In this document: in pieces, positions 15,823-24,590 of the stretch
Layout: each line of letters opens with the position of its first letter
Position numbering within the stretch: the stretch's first letter is position 1
Source of the DNA: Sedimentisphaerales bacterium
GTDB lineage: Bacteria; Planctomycetota; Phycisphaerae; Sedimentisphaerales; Anaerobacaceae
Direction of reading: 5' to 3'
DNA: 33,893 nt
NCBI GenBank assembly: GCA_030611315.1
Contig: JAUWPZ010000026.1
Coordinates: 1-33,893 of the forward strand
The notes under the pieces: model-generated
The model's input: the letters and a program-made list of their open reading frames with translations, nothing else
Database searches by the model: none
Told to the model about the DNA's origin: nothing
Program-made: the position numbers and the translations under genes

Positions 15823-17511
15823 TTCACGAGATACGCAATCGGCCTGGATTACGGAACCAACTCCGTAAGATGCGTGCTCGTAGATGTTGCCGGCGGCAAT
15901 GAGCTTGGCACAGCCGTGTATGAATACGAAACCGGTGATGCCGGCATCATTCTCGACTCCGCCGACCATAACCTTGCAAGGCAGAATCCCGCCGATTACA
16001 TAAAAGGTATCGAGGCGACCATAACCGCGGCGATTGCCGAGGCAAAAAAAGCCGACAAGAATTTTGTTCCCGGCAGCATTATAGGCATTGGCGTCGATAC
16101 AACCGGCTCAACGCCGCTCCCGGTCGATGAAAACGGCACGCCCTTGAGCATGCTCGATGAGTTTAAGGATAATCCGAATGCCTGCGCGTGGCTCTGGAAG
16201 GACCACACCGGCCACACCGAAGCCGCCGAGATTACAGAGCTGGCCGAAAAGGAGCATCCCGAATATCTTGCCAGGTGCGGCCGGACCTATTCGGCCGAAT
16301 GGTTCTTCAGCAAAGTCCTCCATTGCCTGCGGACGGACCCGAAGGTCTTTGACGCCGCTTATAGCTGGGTCGAATGCTGCGACTATATCCCCGCCGTCCT
16401 GACCGGCACTAAAAAACCTGAGAAAATCAAGCGAAGCCGATGTGCCGCGGGTCATAAGGCTATGTTTAACGACAAGCTGGAAGGACTGCCGGCGAAAGAT
16501 TTTCTCGCAAAGCTCCACCCAAAGCTTGGCGAGCTTCGCGAGAGACTTTACGATGAAACTTATACCATAAAAACCCGGGCCGGAAAGCTGACCGAGCAAT
16601 GGGCCCAAAAACTCGGACTCCCTGCCGGCATTCCCGTAGCGGTCGGGGCCTTCGATGCTCATTTGGGCGCTGTCGGCTCCGGTATCGCTCCGGGCAGGCT
16701 CGTTAAAATCATCGGAACCAGCTCGTGTGATATGCTCGTCTGTGAATCCGGCCGTGACCTGGCCGACATCCCCGGGATATGCGGCATCGTGGATGGCTCC
16801 ATTCTGCCCGGATTCTTCGGGCTCGAGGCCGGACAATCGGCCGTGGGCGATATCTTCAACTGGTTCGTTAATTACATTCAGCCCGGCGGCGAATCAGCCG
16901 GTTCTCATGAGGCACTCACCGAAAAGGCGGCGAACTTGAAACCGGGCCAATCCGGTTTATTGGCCCTCGATTGGAATAACGGCAACAGAACAATACTCGT
17001 TGACCAGAGGTTAACCGGCCTCTTAATAGGCCAGACCCTTCACACCGGCCCGCAGGAGATTTACCGTGCGCTCATCGAGGCGACCGCTTTCGGTGCTCTG
17101 ACTATCATCAACCGGTTTGAGGAATATGGCGTCAAGGTAACAGAAGTGATAAATTGCGGCGGAATTGCCGAGAAGAATCCGCTGCTTATGCAAATTTATG
17201 CGGATGTAACGGGCAGGGAGATGAAGATATCCCGCTCCGCGCAAAGCTGTGCCCTCGGCGCAGCTATCGCAGGGGCCGTCGTAGCGGGCGCAGAAGCCGG
17301 CGGCTTTGACAGTTTCGCCGATGCCCAGGCAGCCATGTGCGGCATCAAAGATATCACCTACAAGCCTGTCGCCGAAAATAATCAGATTTACCAACGGCTG
17401 TATGTCTTGTATAAGCTGCTGCACGATGCCTTTGGCCTGACCGATTGCCTCTGCAACCTGGGCGATGTTATGAAGGAGCTGCTGGCCATCAAGGACAGCG
17501 TCAATCGCTGA
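15808..17511 (+). CDS. araB: Ribulokinase (FGGY family)
   Basis: The 567-residue length is right for AraB. The N-terminal phosphate-binding motif YAIGLDYGTNSVRCVLVD (about residues 8-25) and the VDTTGSTPLPVD segment are ribulokinase-specific variants of the FGGY fold. KRSRCAAGHKAMF and the ATP-domain motifs GAFDAHLGAVG and GTSSCDMLV follow, and EATAFGALTIINRFEEYG with INCGGIAEKNPL completes the C-terminal domain. The enzyme phosphorylates L-ribulose to L-ribulose 5-phosphate in the cytoplasm. It lies 36 bases after the symporter and 14 bases before the epimerase gene. The start is placed at 15808 inside a short duplicated sequence and lacks a clear ribosome site, so a slightly different start is possible. 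Confidence 0.93.
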   Translation: MDERRFTRYAIGLDYGTNSVRCVLVDVAGGNELGTAVYEYETGDAGIILDSADHNLARQNPADYIKGIEATITAAIAEAKKADKNFVPGSIIGIGVDTTGSTPLPVDENGTPLSMLDEFKDNPNACAWLWKDHTGHTEAAEITELAEKEHPEYLARCGRTYSAEWFFSKVLHCLRTDPKVFDAAYSWVECCDYIPAVLTGTKKPEKIKRSRCAAGHKAMFNDKLEGLPAKDFLAKLHPKLGELRERLYDETYTIKTRAGKLTEQWAQKLGLPAGIPVAVGAFDAHLGAVGSGIAPGRLVKIIGTSSCDMLVCESGRDLADIPGICGIVDGSILPGFFGLEAGQSAVGDIFNWFVNYIQPGGESAGSHEALTEKAANLKPGQSGLLALDWNNGNRTILVDQRLTGLLIGQTLHTGPQEIYRALIEATAFGALTIINRFEEYGVKVTEVINCGGIAEKNPLLMQIYADVTGREMKISRSAQSCALGAAIAGAVVAGAEAGGFDSFADAQAAMCGIKDITYKPVAENNQIYQRLYVLYKLLHDAFGLTDCLCNLGDVMKELLAIKDSVNR

Positions 17512-17525
17512 AAGTCTAATATATT

Positions 17526-18230
17526 ATGCACGAAGAACTCAGAAAAGCCGTCTGTGACGCCAACCGCGAACTAAAGCAGCAAAACCTCGTTATCTATAGT
17601 TGGGGCAATGTAAGCGGCATAGACCGCTCTGCCGGCATCGTTGCCATCAAGCCCAGCGGCGTTGCCTATGACGACCTGACTCCCGAAAAAATCGTCCTGC
17701 TCGATTTGGACGGCGGCATTGTCGAAGGCAACCTCAAGCCCTCATCGGATACGCCGACCCATCTCGAGCTTTATAAAAACTTCCAGGCCGTCGGCGGTAT
17801 ATGCCACACGCATTCACCCTCCGCGACCGCCTGGGCGCAGGCCTGCCGCGAAATTCCCTGCTTTGGCACAACCCACGCCGACTATTTCTACGGCCCCGTA
17901 CCCGTCACTGATGCCTTGACGCGGGACGAAATAGAAAACGACTACGAGCTGAACACCGGCAGGGTCATTGTAAGACGATTCGCCGATATAGACCCAATGC
18001 AGGTCCCTGCGGTTCTGGTGGCCAACCATGGCCCTTTTACCTGGGGCCGGACCGCCGCCGAGGCCGTTGATTCTACCGTTGTCCTCGAACAGACAGCGGC
18101 TATGGCCCTGGGCACCATGACGATAAATCCGAAGCAGGAACAAATCGACAAGGCGCTTTTGGACAAGCACTATTTACGCAAGCACGGCAAAAATGCTTAT
18201 TACGGCCAGGATCTCTCGAACGCAGAGTAG
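17526..18230 (+). CDS. araD: L-ribulose-5-phosphate 4-epimerase
   Basis: The 234-residue class II aldolase-fold enzyme aligns by eye with AraD over its whole length. The phosphate-binding region includes SWGNVSGID (about 25-33) and KPSGVAYDDL. The zinc ligands are Asp75 in SSDTPTH, His94 and His96 in ICHTHSPSATAW and His168 in VANHGPFTWG, close to the E. coli positions (76, 95, 97, 171). It converts L-ribulose 5-phosphate to D-xylulose 5-phosphate, feeding the pentose phosphate pathway. It is the third gene of the operon, 14 bases after the ribulokinase. Aldolase homologues such as fuculose-1-phosphate aldolase are excluded by the neighbouring ribulokinase and the AraD-like Asp ligand. Confidence 0.93.
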   Translation: MHEELRKAVCDANRELKQQNLVIYSWGNVSGIDRSAGIVAIKPSGVAYDDLTPEKIVLLDLDGGIVEGNLKPSSDTPTHLELYKNFQAVGGICHTHSPSATAWAQACREIPCFGTTHADYFYGPVPVTDALTRDEIENDYELNTGRVIVRRFADIDPMQVPAVLVANHGPFTWGRTAAEAVDSTVVLEQTAAMALGTMTINPKQEQIDKALLDKHYLRKHGKNAYYGQDLSNAE

Positions 18231-18264
18231 CCGGCTGGAAACCGAACGAGCAGGAGAAACGAAG

Positions 18265-19671
18265 ATGAAAAAAAACACGTTTGGAGTGATTGTTGGAAAC
18301 CGGGGCTTCTTTCCCGATGCGTTGGCCAAAAAGGGGCGAAAGAACATACTCGACGTTCTCAAAAAAAATGGGTTCAACTCGATTGCCCTGTCGATGCGGG
18401 ACACAAAATACGGCGCCGTTGAGACTTTTGCCGACGCTAAAAAATGTGCCGCGCTTTTTGCTCAAAACAGCTCTAAGATTGACGGCATAATCGTAACGCT
18501 GCCGAACTTCGGCGATGAAAAGGGAGTCGCCGAGACTGTCAAACGCTCCGGACTTGATGTCCCGATTTTCATTCACGCCGAGCCGGACACGCAGGCCAAA
18601 ATGACCATCGCCGACAGACGCGACTCTTTCTGTGGTAAAATCAGCGTTTGCAACAACCTCAGACAGGCGGGTATCCCCTACACCCTGACGGATTCACACA
18701 CGGTTGGTGTTAACTCGGCCCAATTCAAGAGGGAATTGGATGATTTCGCTTCGGTGTGCAGCATTGTCAGGGGCCTTGAAAATGTCAGGTTCGGCGCTAT
18801 CGGCGCTCGCACAGGAGCATTTAACACCGTCCGCTACAGCGAAAAAATCCTCGAACTCTCCGGCATAGCCGTCGAGACGATAGACCTCTCCGAAATCCTC
18901 GGCCAGGTGGCGATGCTTGCCGCTCACGACAAGGCGGTTAAGAGAAAATTGAACGCCATTAAGAAATATACTCCCACCAAATCGGTTCCCGCCGATAGCC
19001 TTTTGAAAATGGCCAAATTCGGTTATGTGATTGACAGGTGGGTCGAGGAAACCGAGCTTAACGGCACCGCAATTCAGTGCTGGACGAGTCTTGAGGAATT
19101 CTTCGGAATAGTGCCCTGTACGCTTATGAGTATGATGAGCGAGTCTTTGATGCCCAGCGCCTGCGAGGTCGATATTACCGGCCTGCTGGCGATGTACGTT
19201 CTCCAGTTGGCTTCCGGCTCGCCCAGCGCTATTCTGGACTGGAACAATAACTACGGCTCCGACCCGGACAAAGCGGTACTTTTCCATTGCAGCAACCTGC
19301 CGAGGTCGTTCTTCAAAAGTGCGAAGATGGACTACCAGGAGATAATCGCAGGGGCCGTCGGCAAAGACAACACCTACGGCACCGTTGTCGGCAGGATAGC
19401 CCCCAATAAGGCCACTTTCTGCAGAACCACTACCGACGATGCCTCCGGTGTTATCAGCGCTTATGTGGGCCAGGGTCAGTTCACCAACGACAAGCTCGAC
19501 ACCTTCGGCGGCTACGGCGTAATGAAAATCCCCAATCTCCAGGAGCTTATGCAGTACGTATGCAGAATGGGCTTCGAACACCACGTCGCTGTCGGCATAT
19601 CGCAAAAGGCAGACGCAATCACCGAGGCCCTCGGCAACTACATGGGCTGGGAAGTCTATCGCCACGAATAA
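18265..19671 (+). CDS. L-fucose/L-arabinose isomerase family protein (FucI-type)
   Basis: An AGGAGA ribosome site (18252-18257) seven bases before the ATG at 18265 fixes the start at 468 residues; an earlier in-frame start at 18193 would overlap araD. The sequence shows the FucI-type layout. An N-terminal Rossmann-like half has GVIVGNRGFFPDALAKKGR and a GIIVTLPNFGDE segment. RFGAIGARTGAFNTVRYSEK lies in the middle. The C-terminal half has WTSLEEFFGIVPCTLMSMMS, PSACEVDITG and FEHHVAVG, where the Glu, Asp and His metal ligands of this family are expected. It is not the classical AraA family. In this operon it is the only candidate for L-arabinose to L-ribulose isomerisation. Specificity for L-arabinose rather than L-fucose is inferred from araB and araD. 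Confidence 0.85.
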   Translation: MKKNTFGVIVGNRGFFPDALAKKGRKNILDVLKKNGFNSIALSMRDTKYGAVETFADAKKCAALFAQNSSKIDGIIVTLPNFGDEKGVAETVKRSGLDVPIFIHAEPDTQAKMTIADRRDSFCGKISVCNNLRQAGIPYTLTDSHTVGVNSAQFKRELDDFASVCSIVRGLENVRFGAIGARTGAFNTVRYSEKILELSGIAVETIDLSEILGQVAMLAAHDKAVKRKLNAIKKYTPTKSVPADSLLKMAKFGYVIDRWVEETELNGTAIQCWTSLEEFFGIVPCTLMSMMSESLMPSACEVDITGLLAMYVLQLASGSPSAILDWNNNYGSDPDKAVLFHCSNLPRSFFKSAKMDYQEIIAGAVGKDNTYGTVVGRIAPNKATFCRTTTDDASGVISAYVGQGQFTNDKLDTFGGYGVMKIPNLQELMQYVCRMGFEHHVAVGISQKADAITEALGNYMGWEVYRHE

Positions 19672-19749
19672 AGATTCGGGTCCTTTCAGGCCTTTCGGCA
19701 ATAAGCCTGCTCGCAATGGTCTTGCGAACCATTATGATAGACATTTGCA

Positions 19750-19778
19750 TTGACCGGGGCTCTCCTTTTGTTTATAAT
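19750..19778 (+). promoter_or_regulatory. Near-consensus sigma70 promoter of the DUF488 cassette
   Basis: TTGACC (19750-19755), a 17-base spacer and TATAAT (19773-19778) make the best promoter match in the window. The start point would be near 19785, about 63 bases before the first DUF488 gene. It separates the cassette from the sugar operon that ends at 19671. Confidence 0.75.
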
Positions 19779-19847
19779 ATGGCCGGAATATACAGGATAC
19801 TTGAGCGAAAAAGATATCTGCGCTCGTGAAAATTATGGTGTCGCGAA

Positions 19848-20480
19848 ATGACCGACGATAAATGCAATATCCTATATACGATAGGGCACTCCAACCACCA
19901 GATGGACGATTTCATACGTTTACTGAGACAAAATGGAGTTACCTGTGTTATAGATGTACGTTCGACTCCTTACAGTCGATACTGTACTCAATTCAACCGT
20001 GAATCTCTCGCACTTGACCTTCGAACTGCCAATATCGAGTATATGTATTTGGGCAAACAACTTGGCGCTCGACCGAATGATGCTCGTGGTTACGATGGAG
20101 ACCCTGCGAATTTCGAGCACATTGCACAGACCGAAGAGTTCAAATTGGGGATTCAGAGTCTAATCGAGGCTGCATCGAAGTATCAGATTGCCCTGATGTG
20201 TGCGGAAAAAGACCCGCTTGAATGTCACAGGTTCATTCTTATATGCAGACACCTCAGACAGTACAATCTCTGCATTAAGCATATTTTGCAAGATGGCAGC
20301 ATCGAGGAGCATGCCGACACAGAACGCAGACTGGTTAAGATGCTCAAAATCGAGGCAACTCTTTTTGAACCTCAACAAACGGAAGCTGATTTCGTCGAGC
20401 AGGCATATGACCGGCAGGCTCAGAAGATATCCTATGGCTCAGATGAGTTGAGAAAAACCCACGAAAAAGTGGAACACTGA
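19848..20480 (+). CDS. DUF488 family protein, long form
   Basis: The 210-residue protein has the three DUF488 signatures: TIGHSN (residues 11-16), DVRSTPYSRY (36-45) and the C-terminal MCAEKDPLECHR block (117-128, with Cys118, Glu120, Cys126, His127, Arg128). A segment GARPNDARGYDG lies between them. About 60 residues beyond the usual domain end form a charged, probably helical tail. The family is widespread and has no established biochemical activity known to me. The invariant Cys/Glu and Cys-His-Arg residues suggest an enzyme active site or metal site. It is first in a three-gene unit, seven bases before a second DUF488 gene. The DNA is more AT-rich than the flanking sugar operon and clpB, hinting at transfer. 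It lacks a clear ribosome site. Confidence 0.88.
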   Translation: MTDDKCNILYTIGHSNHQMDDFIRLLRQNGVTCVIDVRSTPYSRYCTQFNRESLALDLRTANIEYMYLGKQLGARPNDARGYDGDPANFEHIAQTEEFKLGIQSLIEAASKYQIALMCAEKDPLECHRFILICRHLRQYNLCIKHILQDGSIEEHADTERRLVKMLKIEATLFEPQQTEADFVEQAYDRQAQKISYGSDELRKTHEKVEH

Positions 20481-20487
20481 ACCGAAA

Positions 20488-20928
20488 ATGAAAACAGTCA
20501 TTTTTACCATTGGCTTTGCAAAAAAAAACGCACGCGAGTTCTTCACAAAAATAAAAGTAGCTGGTGTAAGAACTGTGATTGACGTACGTCTGAACAACGT
20601 CTCGCAGTTAGCCGGCTTCACAAAAAAACAGGACATTGAATATTTTCTGCAGGAGATTACGAATATCGAGTATGTCCACAGACCAGAGTTGGCCCCGACG
20701 AAAGACATTCTTGATGCCTACAAGAAGAAAGACATTGACTGGAGTGAGTATGAGACGCGATTTCGTCAGTTGTTAATTGAACGTCGCGTTGAGGATGTTG
20801 TAACGCCACAACTTGTGGAAAGAGCTTGCTTCTTGTGCAGCGAGCCCAAACCCGACAATTGCCATCGGAGACTCGTGGCTGAATACCTCCGTGAGTGTTG
20901 GGAGAATGTGGAGATAATTCATTTGTGA
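20488..20928 (+). CDS. DUF488 family protein, short form
   Basis: The 146-residue protein is a divergent paralogue of its upstream neighbour. It has FTIGFAKKN (residues 6-14) in place of TIGHSN, then TVIDVRLNNVSQLAGF (29-44). The LCSEPKPDNCHRRLVAEYL block (116-134) includes Cys117, Glu119, Cys125, His126 and Arg127. The C-terminal motif is intact, whereas the His-Ser-Asn of the N-terminal motif is changed to Phe-Ala-Lys. A LAPTKDILDAYKKKDIDW segment matches this DUF488 subgroup. Tandem unequal DUF488 copies suggest a heterodimer or a division of labour. It ends nine bases before the dual-OB gene. Confidence 0.88.
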   Translation: MKTVIFTIGFAKKNAREFFTKIKVAGVRTVIDVRLNNVSQLAGFTKKQDIEYFLQEITNIEYVHRPELAPTKDILDAYKKKDIDWSEYETRFRQLLIERRVEDVVTPQLVERACFLCSEPKPDNCHRRLVAEYLRECWENVEIIHL

Positions 20929-20937
20929 GGGGAGAAT

Positions 20938-21579
20938 ATGGCGAGGATAATATGTCTGGCAAACTCCTATAAACACGGCGGGCGTTGTATAGCAGGTATT
21001 GACCCAAAATCCGGTAACTGGATACGTCCTGTCCCGGACACCAAAGACAGAGCAATCACTCCAACTATGAGACTGATTAATGGGAGGGAACCCCAAATCT
21101 TGGATGTCATAGAGATTCCACTTGAGGATTATGGGCCTGACGAAGGATGTCAGCCGGAAAATAGACTATTGAAACCCGGTATCTGGAAGAAAGTTGGCCG
21201 TGTCGCCGGGCCCGACCTGCTGAAATATTGTGTAGATGATAATGTCATTTTGCACAATCATCGACATTACGTCTTACCGGAGTTTTTTACCCGGATTCGC
21301 AAGAGTGAATGGAGATCTCTTCAACTTGTTCGCAATTCAAATGTAAGCTTCAATCGGGCATATAAAATAAATCAGTGGAGAGTGTCCTTTCAGGATGGAA
21401 GGAGGCACATCTTGAATCTGAAACTTACCGACCCTGACGTTTCAGATAGATTGAAAAATGATGAGAAGATTAGCCATGATTGTATTTTAGCCGTCAGCTT
21501 GGCTACACCTTGGAGTCCTCCTGGAAAACCGCAGCCTGAACGATGTTACAAAATGGTAGCGGGTGTGATTGAACTTTAG
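20938..21579 (+). CDS. Putative dual-OB-domain protein linked to DUF488
   Basis: The 213-residue protein opens with ARIICLANSYKHGGRCIAGI and continues to NWIRPVPDTKDRAI (about residues 27-40). I associate this pattern with the dual OB-fold family found beside DUF488 genes. The rest alternates beta-strand-like segments with polar loops, including QILDVIEIPLEDYGPD and LKLTDPDVSDRL, and ends in CYKMVAGVIEL. It has no signal peptide or membrane segment. OB folds commonly bind nucleic acid, so a role in recognising RNA or DNA for the DUF488 proteins is reasonable but is inference. A GAGGGGAG ribosome site directly upstream is the strongest in the unit, which suggests this product is needed in quantity. 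Confidence 0.7.
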   Translation: MARIICLANSYKHGGRCIAGIDPKSGNWIRPVPDTKDRAITPTMRLINGREPQILDVIEIPLEDYGPDEGCQPENRLLKPGIWKKVGRVAGPDLLKYCVDDNVILHNHRHYVLPEFFTRIRKSEWRSLQLVRNSNVSFNRAYKINQWRVSFQDGRRHILNLKLTDPDVSDRLKNDEKISHDCILAVSLATPWSPPGKPQPERCYKMVAGVIEL

Positions 21580-21610
21580 GTCGGCAAACCTTTCTGCCCG
21601 ATGATAACGA

Positions 21611-21759
21611 ATTCGCAATATGCGAATGTTTCTTTGCAGTTCGGATCGGGCGGGTGAATGCGGGATAAACTGTCGAGGCAGGGAGTCACTGCCAAATTGG
21701 CACAAAGGGAAAATTCCGGTAAAATCGTAACTGCTTGTATTTACGGTGATTACGATTTT
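21611..21759. promoter_or_regulatory. Two inverted repeats between the DUF488 cassette and clpB
   Basis: ATTCGCA-ATA-TGCGAAT spans 21611-21627 and is followed by GTTTCTTT, a possible weak terminator of the cassette. Further on, AAAATCGTAA (21721-21730) pairs perfectly with TTACGATTTT (21750-21759) over a 19-base loop, about 100 bases before clpB. It could be an operator or a terminator. The CIRCE heat-shock operator (TTAGCACTC-N9-GAGTGCTAA) is absent, so clpB is not under classical HrcA control here. No gene is visible in 21580-21858. Confidence 0.45.
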
Positions 21760-21858
21760 TGTCGCGTTTGGGCACGCTGTTTGCACTTGTTGAATCTTAG
21801 AGTATGTCTGCATTTGGATTGTGCTCATATTAAGAATGTACGAGAATAGGATTCAGCC

Positions 21859-24441
21859 ATGAAGTTCGACAAATTCACATTAAAGGCCCAGGAGGCGTTG
21901 GCCACCGCGCAGCAGATTGTGATGGCCAAATCGCATACTGTTCTTTCGCCTTTGCACCTGTTAAACGCCCTTCTCGATGATGATACCGGCGTTGCGGTTA
22001 TGATTTTGAAAAAAATCGGAGCTAATATCTCGCGAATCAAGGAGATGACCGAAAGCGAGCTTGGCCGCATCCCGCAGGGCAGCAGCGATAATGTCCTTAT
22101 GCCCGACCCCGCCCTCAGCCAGGTCGTTCTCGATGCCCAGAACCGCGCAGATAAGATGGGAGACGAATACCTCAGCGTCGAGCATCTTCTGCTTTCACTC
22201 TCTTCCGTACAAAGCGACGCCAAGGAGATTTTGCAGCTCAACTCGGTTACTCCCGAGCAGGTAGAAAGCGCTCTAAAGGAGATTAGAGGAACGGACAAGG
22301 TTACCGACCAGAACCCGGAGGATAAATACAAAGCGCTGCAGCGATATGGGATTGACCTTCTGGAGATGGCGACAAAGGGCAAGCTCGACCCGGTTATCGG
22401 CAGAGACGAGGAGATTCGCAGGTGTATGCAGGTCCTCAACCGCCGAACCAAGAATAATCCCGTCCTCATCGGCGAGCCGGGCGTGGGCAAAACCGCAATC
22501 GCCGAGGGCCTTGCTCTGCGGATAGTCGCCGGTGACGTCCCGACCTGCTTGAAAAATAAAAGGATTATCGCACTCGATATGGGCGCATTGATAGCGGGCA
22601 CGAAATTCAGGGGCGAATTTGAGGACCGGCTCAAAGCCGTGCTCAAGGAGGTTGTCGCCGCCGAAGGACAAATCATACTCTTTATCGACGAGTTGCATAC
22701 CGTAGTCGGCGCAGGCAGGGCCGAAGGCGCCGTTGACGCCGGCAATTTATTAAAGCCGTCCCTCGCCCGCGGCCAGTTACGCTGTATCGGCGCGACCACG
22801 ATTGACGATTATCGAAAGTACGTCGAAAAAGATGCGGCCCTCGAAAGGCGATTTCAGCCCATTCTGGTTGACCCGCCGAGCGTCGAGGAGACTATCGCCA
22901 TCCTTCGCGGACTCAAGGACCGCTACGACACCCACCACGGAGTTCGGATTACCGATTCCGCCCTCGTCGCCGCGGCAACCCTGTCCAACCGCTACATAAC
23001 GGACCGCTGGCTGCCGGACAAGGCGATAGATTTGATCGACGAATCCGCTTCGAAGCTGAGGATTGAAAATGATTCGCTGCCCGCCGAGCTGGATACCATT
23101 CGCAGAAAAATCGTCCAGCTTCAAATCGAGCGAGAGGCCCTGAAAAAGGAAAGCGACGAGGCGAGTAAAGAGCGATTGAAAAATACCGAAAAGCAGTTGA
23201 CCGGGCTGCAGCAGAAGGATAAAGACCTTACAGCGCAGTGGGAAGGCGAGAAGGGCGACATCGACCAGATAAAACAGATCAAGGAAAAACTCGAAGATGC
23301 CCAGAACCAGTTCGAAGATGCCCAGCGCAAAGGCCGGCTCGAAGACGCTGCAAGGTTGAAATACGAAACGATTGCGAACCTGAAAAAAGAGGTCGAAGAA
23401 AAAGAGGCCCAGCTTGCCGAATCCGGCAGGGGCAAAATGATTCGCAACGAAGTAACCGAGGAGCACATTGCCTCGGTCGTTTCCAAGTGGACGGGCATAC
23501 CCATTGTCAAATTGCTCAGCGGCGAGCGTGACCGCCTGATGAAGATGGAAGAGGCGATAGCCGAGCGCGTGGTGGGGCAAAATGAGGCCGTTGCGGCCCT
23601 TTGCAACGCGGTCCGCAGGAGCCGCTCGGGACTGGGCGACCCGAATCGCCCGATTGGGACGCTTCTCTTCCTCGGGCCGACCGGCGTGGGCAAGACCGAG
23701 CTTTCCAAGGCCCTTGCAGATTTTCTCTTTAACGACCCACACGCAATGGTGCGAGTTGATATGAGCGAGTTTATGGAGCAGCACTCCGTTGCCCGGCTCA
23801 TCGGCGCACCGCCCGGCTATGTCGGTTACGACGAAGGCGGCCGATTGACGGAAGCCGTCCGCCGCAAGCCCTATTCGGTCATTCTGCTCGATGAGGTTGA
23901 AAAGGCCCACCCCGATGTTTTCAACGTCCTGCTGCAGGTCTTCGACGACGGCCGACTGACCGACGGCAAAGGACGAACCGTCGATTTCAAGAACACCGTT
24001 ATCATTATGACCAGCAATATCGCCAGCCAGCAGATTCAGCAGCTAACCGAAGAATCCGGCGCCGACTGGGAAATCGAGGCCCACGTCAAGGACGCCCTCA
24101 AGCAGCTCTTCAAGCCGGAGTTTTTGAACCGCATCGATGAAATAATCGTCTTCCACATGCTTAGCAAGGAGGATTTGCGAAAGATTGTCGATATCCAACT
24201 CGGCTACCTTTGCGACCGGCTCAAGGCCCGCAACCTGACAATCGAATTCACCGACGATGCCCGCGCACAGATAATGGATGAGGCTTACGACCCCGCCTTT
24301 GGCGCCCGCCCCTTAAAGCGGACGATTCAGCAGCGACTGGAGAACCCGCTTGCAGCCGAGCTGCTGGCCGGAAAATTCACCGACGGCGACACGATAAAAA
24401 TCGACGCAAACCAGCACAAATTCACATTCGAAAAAATATAG
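21859..24441 (+). CDS. clpB: ATP-dependent disaggregase ClpB
   Basis: The protein has 860 residues, the usual ClpB length. The N-terminal Clp repeat domain starts with [22 protein letters not shown] module 1 has Walker A GEPGVGKT (205-212) and Walker [11 protein letters not shown]. The coiled-coil middle domain (about 400-530) distinguishes ClpB from ClpA and ClpC. AAA module 2 has Walker A GPTGVGKT (606-613), the pore motif [13 protein letters not shown], and sensor 2 [10 protein letters not shown] near the end. No ClpP-binding loop is evident. With DnaK it rescues aggregated proteins in the cytoplasm. It is transcribed alone, with an AGGA ribosome site seven bases before the ATG. Confidence 0.96.
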   Translation: MKFDKFTLKAQEALATAQQIVMAKSHTVLSPLHLLNALLDDDTGVAVMILKKIGANISRIKEMTESELGRIPQGSSDNVLMPDPALSQVVLDAQNRADKMGDEYLSVEHLLLSLSSVQSDAKEILQLNSVTPEQVESALKEIRGTDKVTDQNPEDKYKALQRYGIDLLEMATKGKLDPVIGRDEEIRRCMQVLNRRTKNNPVLIGEPGVGKTAIAEGLALRIVAGDVPTCLKNKRIIALDMGALIAGTKFRGEFEDRLKAVLKEVVAAEGQIILFIDELHTVVGAGRAEGAVDAGNLLKPSLARGQLRCIGATTIDDYRKYVEKDAALERRFQPILVDPPSVEETIAILRGLKDRYDTHHGVRITDSALVAAATLSNRYITDRWLPDKAIDLIDESASKLRIENDSLPAELDTIRRKIVQLQIEREALKKESDEASKERLKNTEKQLTGLQQKDKDLTAQWEGEKGDIDQIKQIKEKLEDAQNQFEDAQRKGRLEDAARLKYETIANLKKEVEEKEAQLAESGRGKMIRNEVTEEHIASVVSKWTGIPIVKLLSGERDRLMKMEEAIAERVVGQNEAVAALCNAVRRSRSGLGDPNRPIGTLLFLGPTGVGKTELSKALADFLFNDPHAMVRVDMSEFMEQHSVARLIGAPPGYVGYDEGGRLTEAVRRKPYSVILLDEVEKAHPDVFNVLLQVFDDGRLTDGKGRTVDFKNTVIIMTSNIASQQIQQLTEESGADWEIEAHVKDALKQLFKPEFLNRIDEIIVFHMLSKEDLRKIVDIQLGYLCDRLKARNLTIEFTDDARAQIMDEAYDPAFGARPLKRTIQQRLENPLAAELLAGKFTDGDTIKIDANQHKFTFEKI

Positions 24442-24540
24442 CTGCCGCAATTCCCCGCGACAATCTCTGCCTGCCCCGTCCGAAATAGGCACTGCCGTAA
24501 TGTGGTGCGGGATTCGCCCTTCGCTCTACCCTATAAGTTT

Positions 24541-24560
24541 ATCCTGAGCCTGCCGAAGGG
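24541..24560. repeat. Interspersed 'cctgagcctgccgaagg' repeat
   Basis: ATCCTGAGCCTGCCGAAGGG lies in the 149-base gap after clpB. It matches the 'CCTGAGCNTGNCGAAGG' sequence that recurs in intergenic DNA of many environmental bacteria. It contains no gene. Nothing else is visible between 24442 and 24590. Confidence 0.5.
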
Positions 24561-24590
24561 CTGTACGCTATCTTTTATCCGCAATACGAG

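Noticed and set aside
18193..18264. Longer N-terminus for the FucI-type isomerase
   Set aside because: It would overlap the end of araD, and the AGGAGA ribosome site points to the ATG at 18265.
19687..19733. Stems after the isomerase gene (CAGGC/GCCTG and AATGGT/ACCATT) as a terminator of the sugar operon
   Set aside because: No T-tract follows either stem, so a Rho-independent terminator cannot be supported.
22777..23910. Minus-strand open frame of 377 codons opposite clpB
   Set aside because: Lies wholly within clpB; its Phe/Leu-rich composition mirrors the clpB coding strand.
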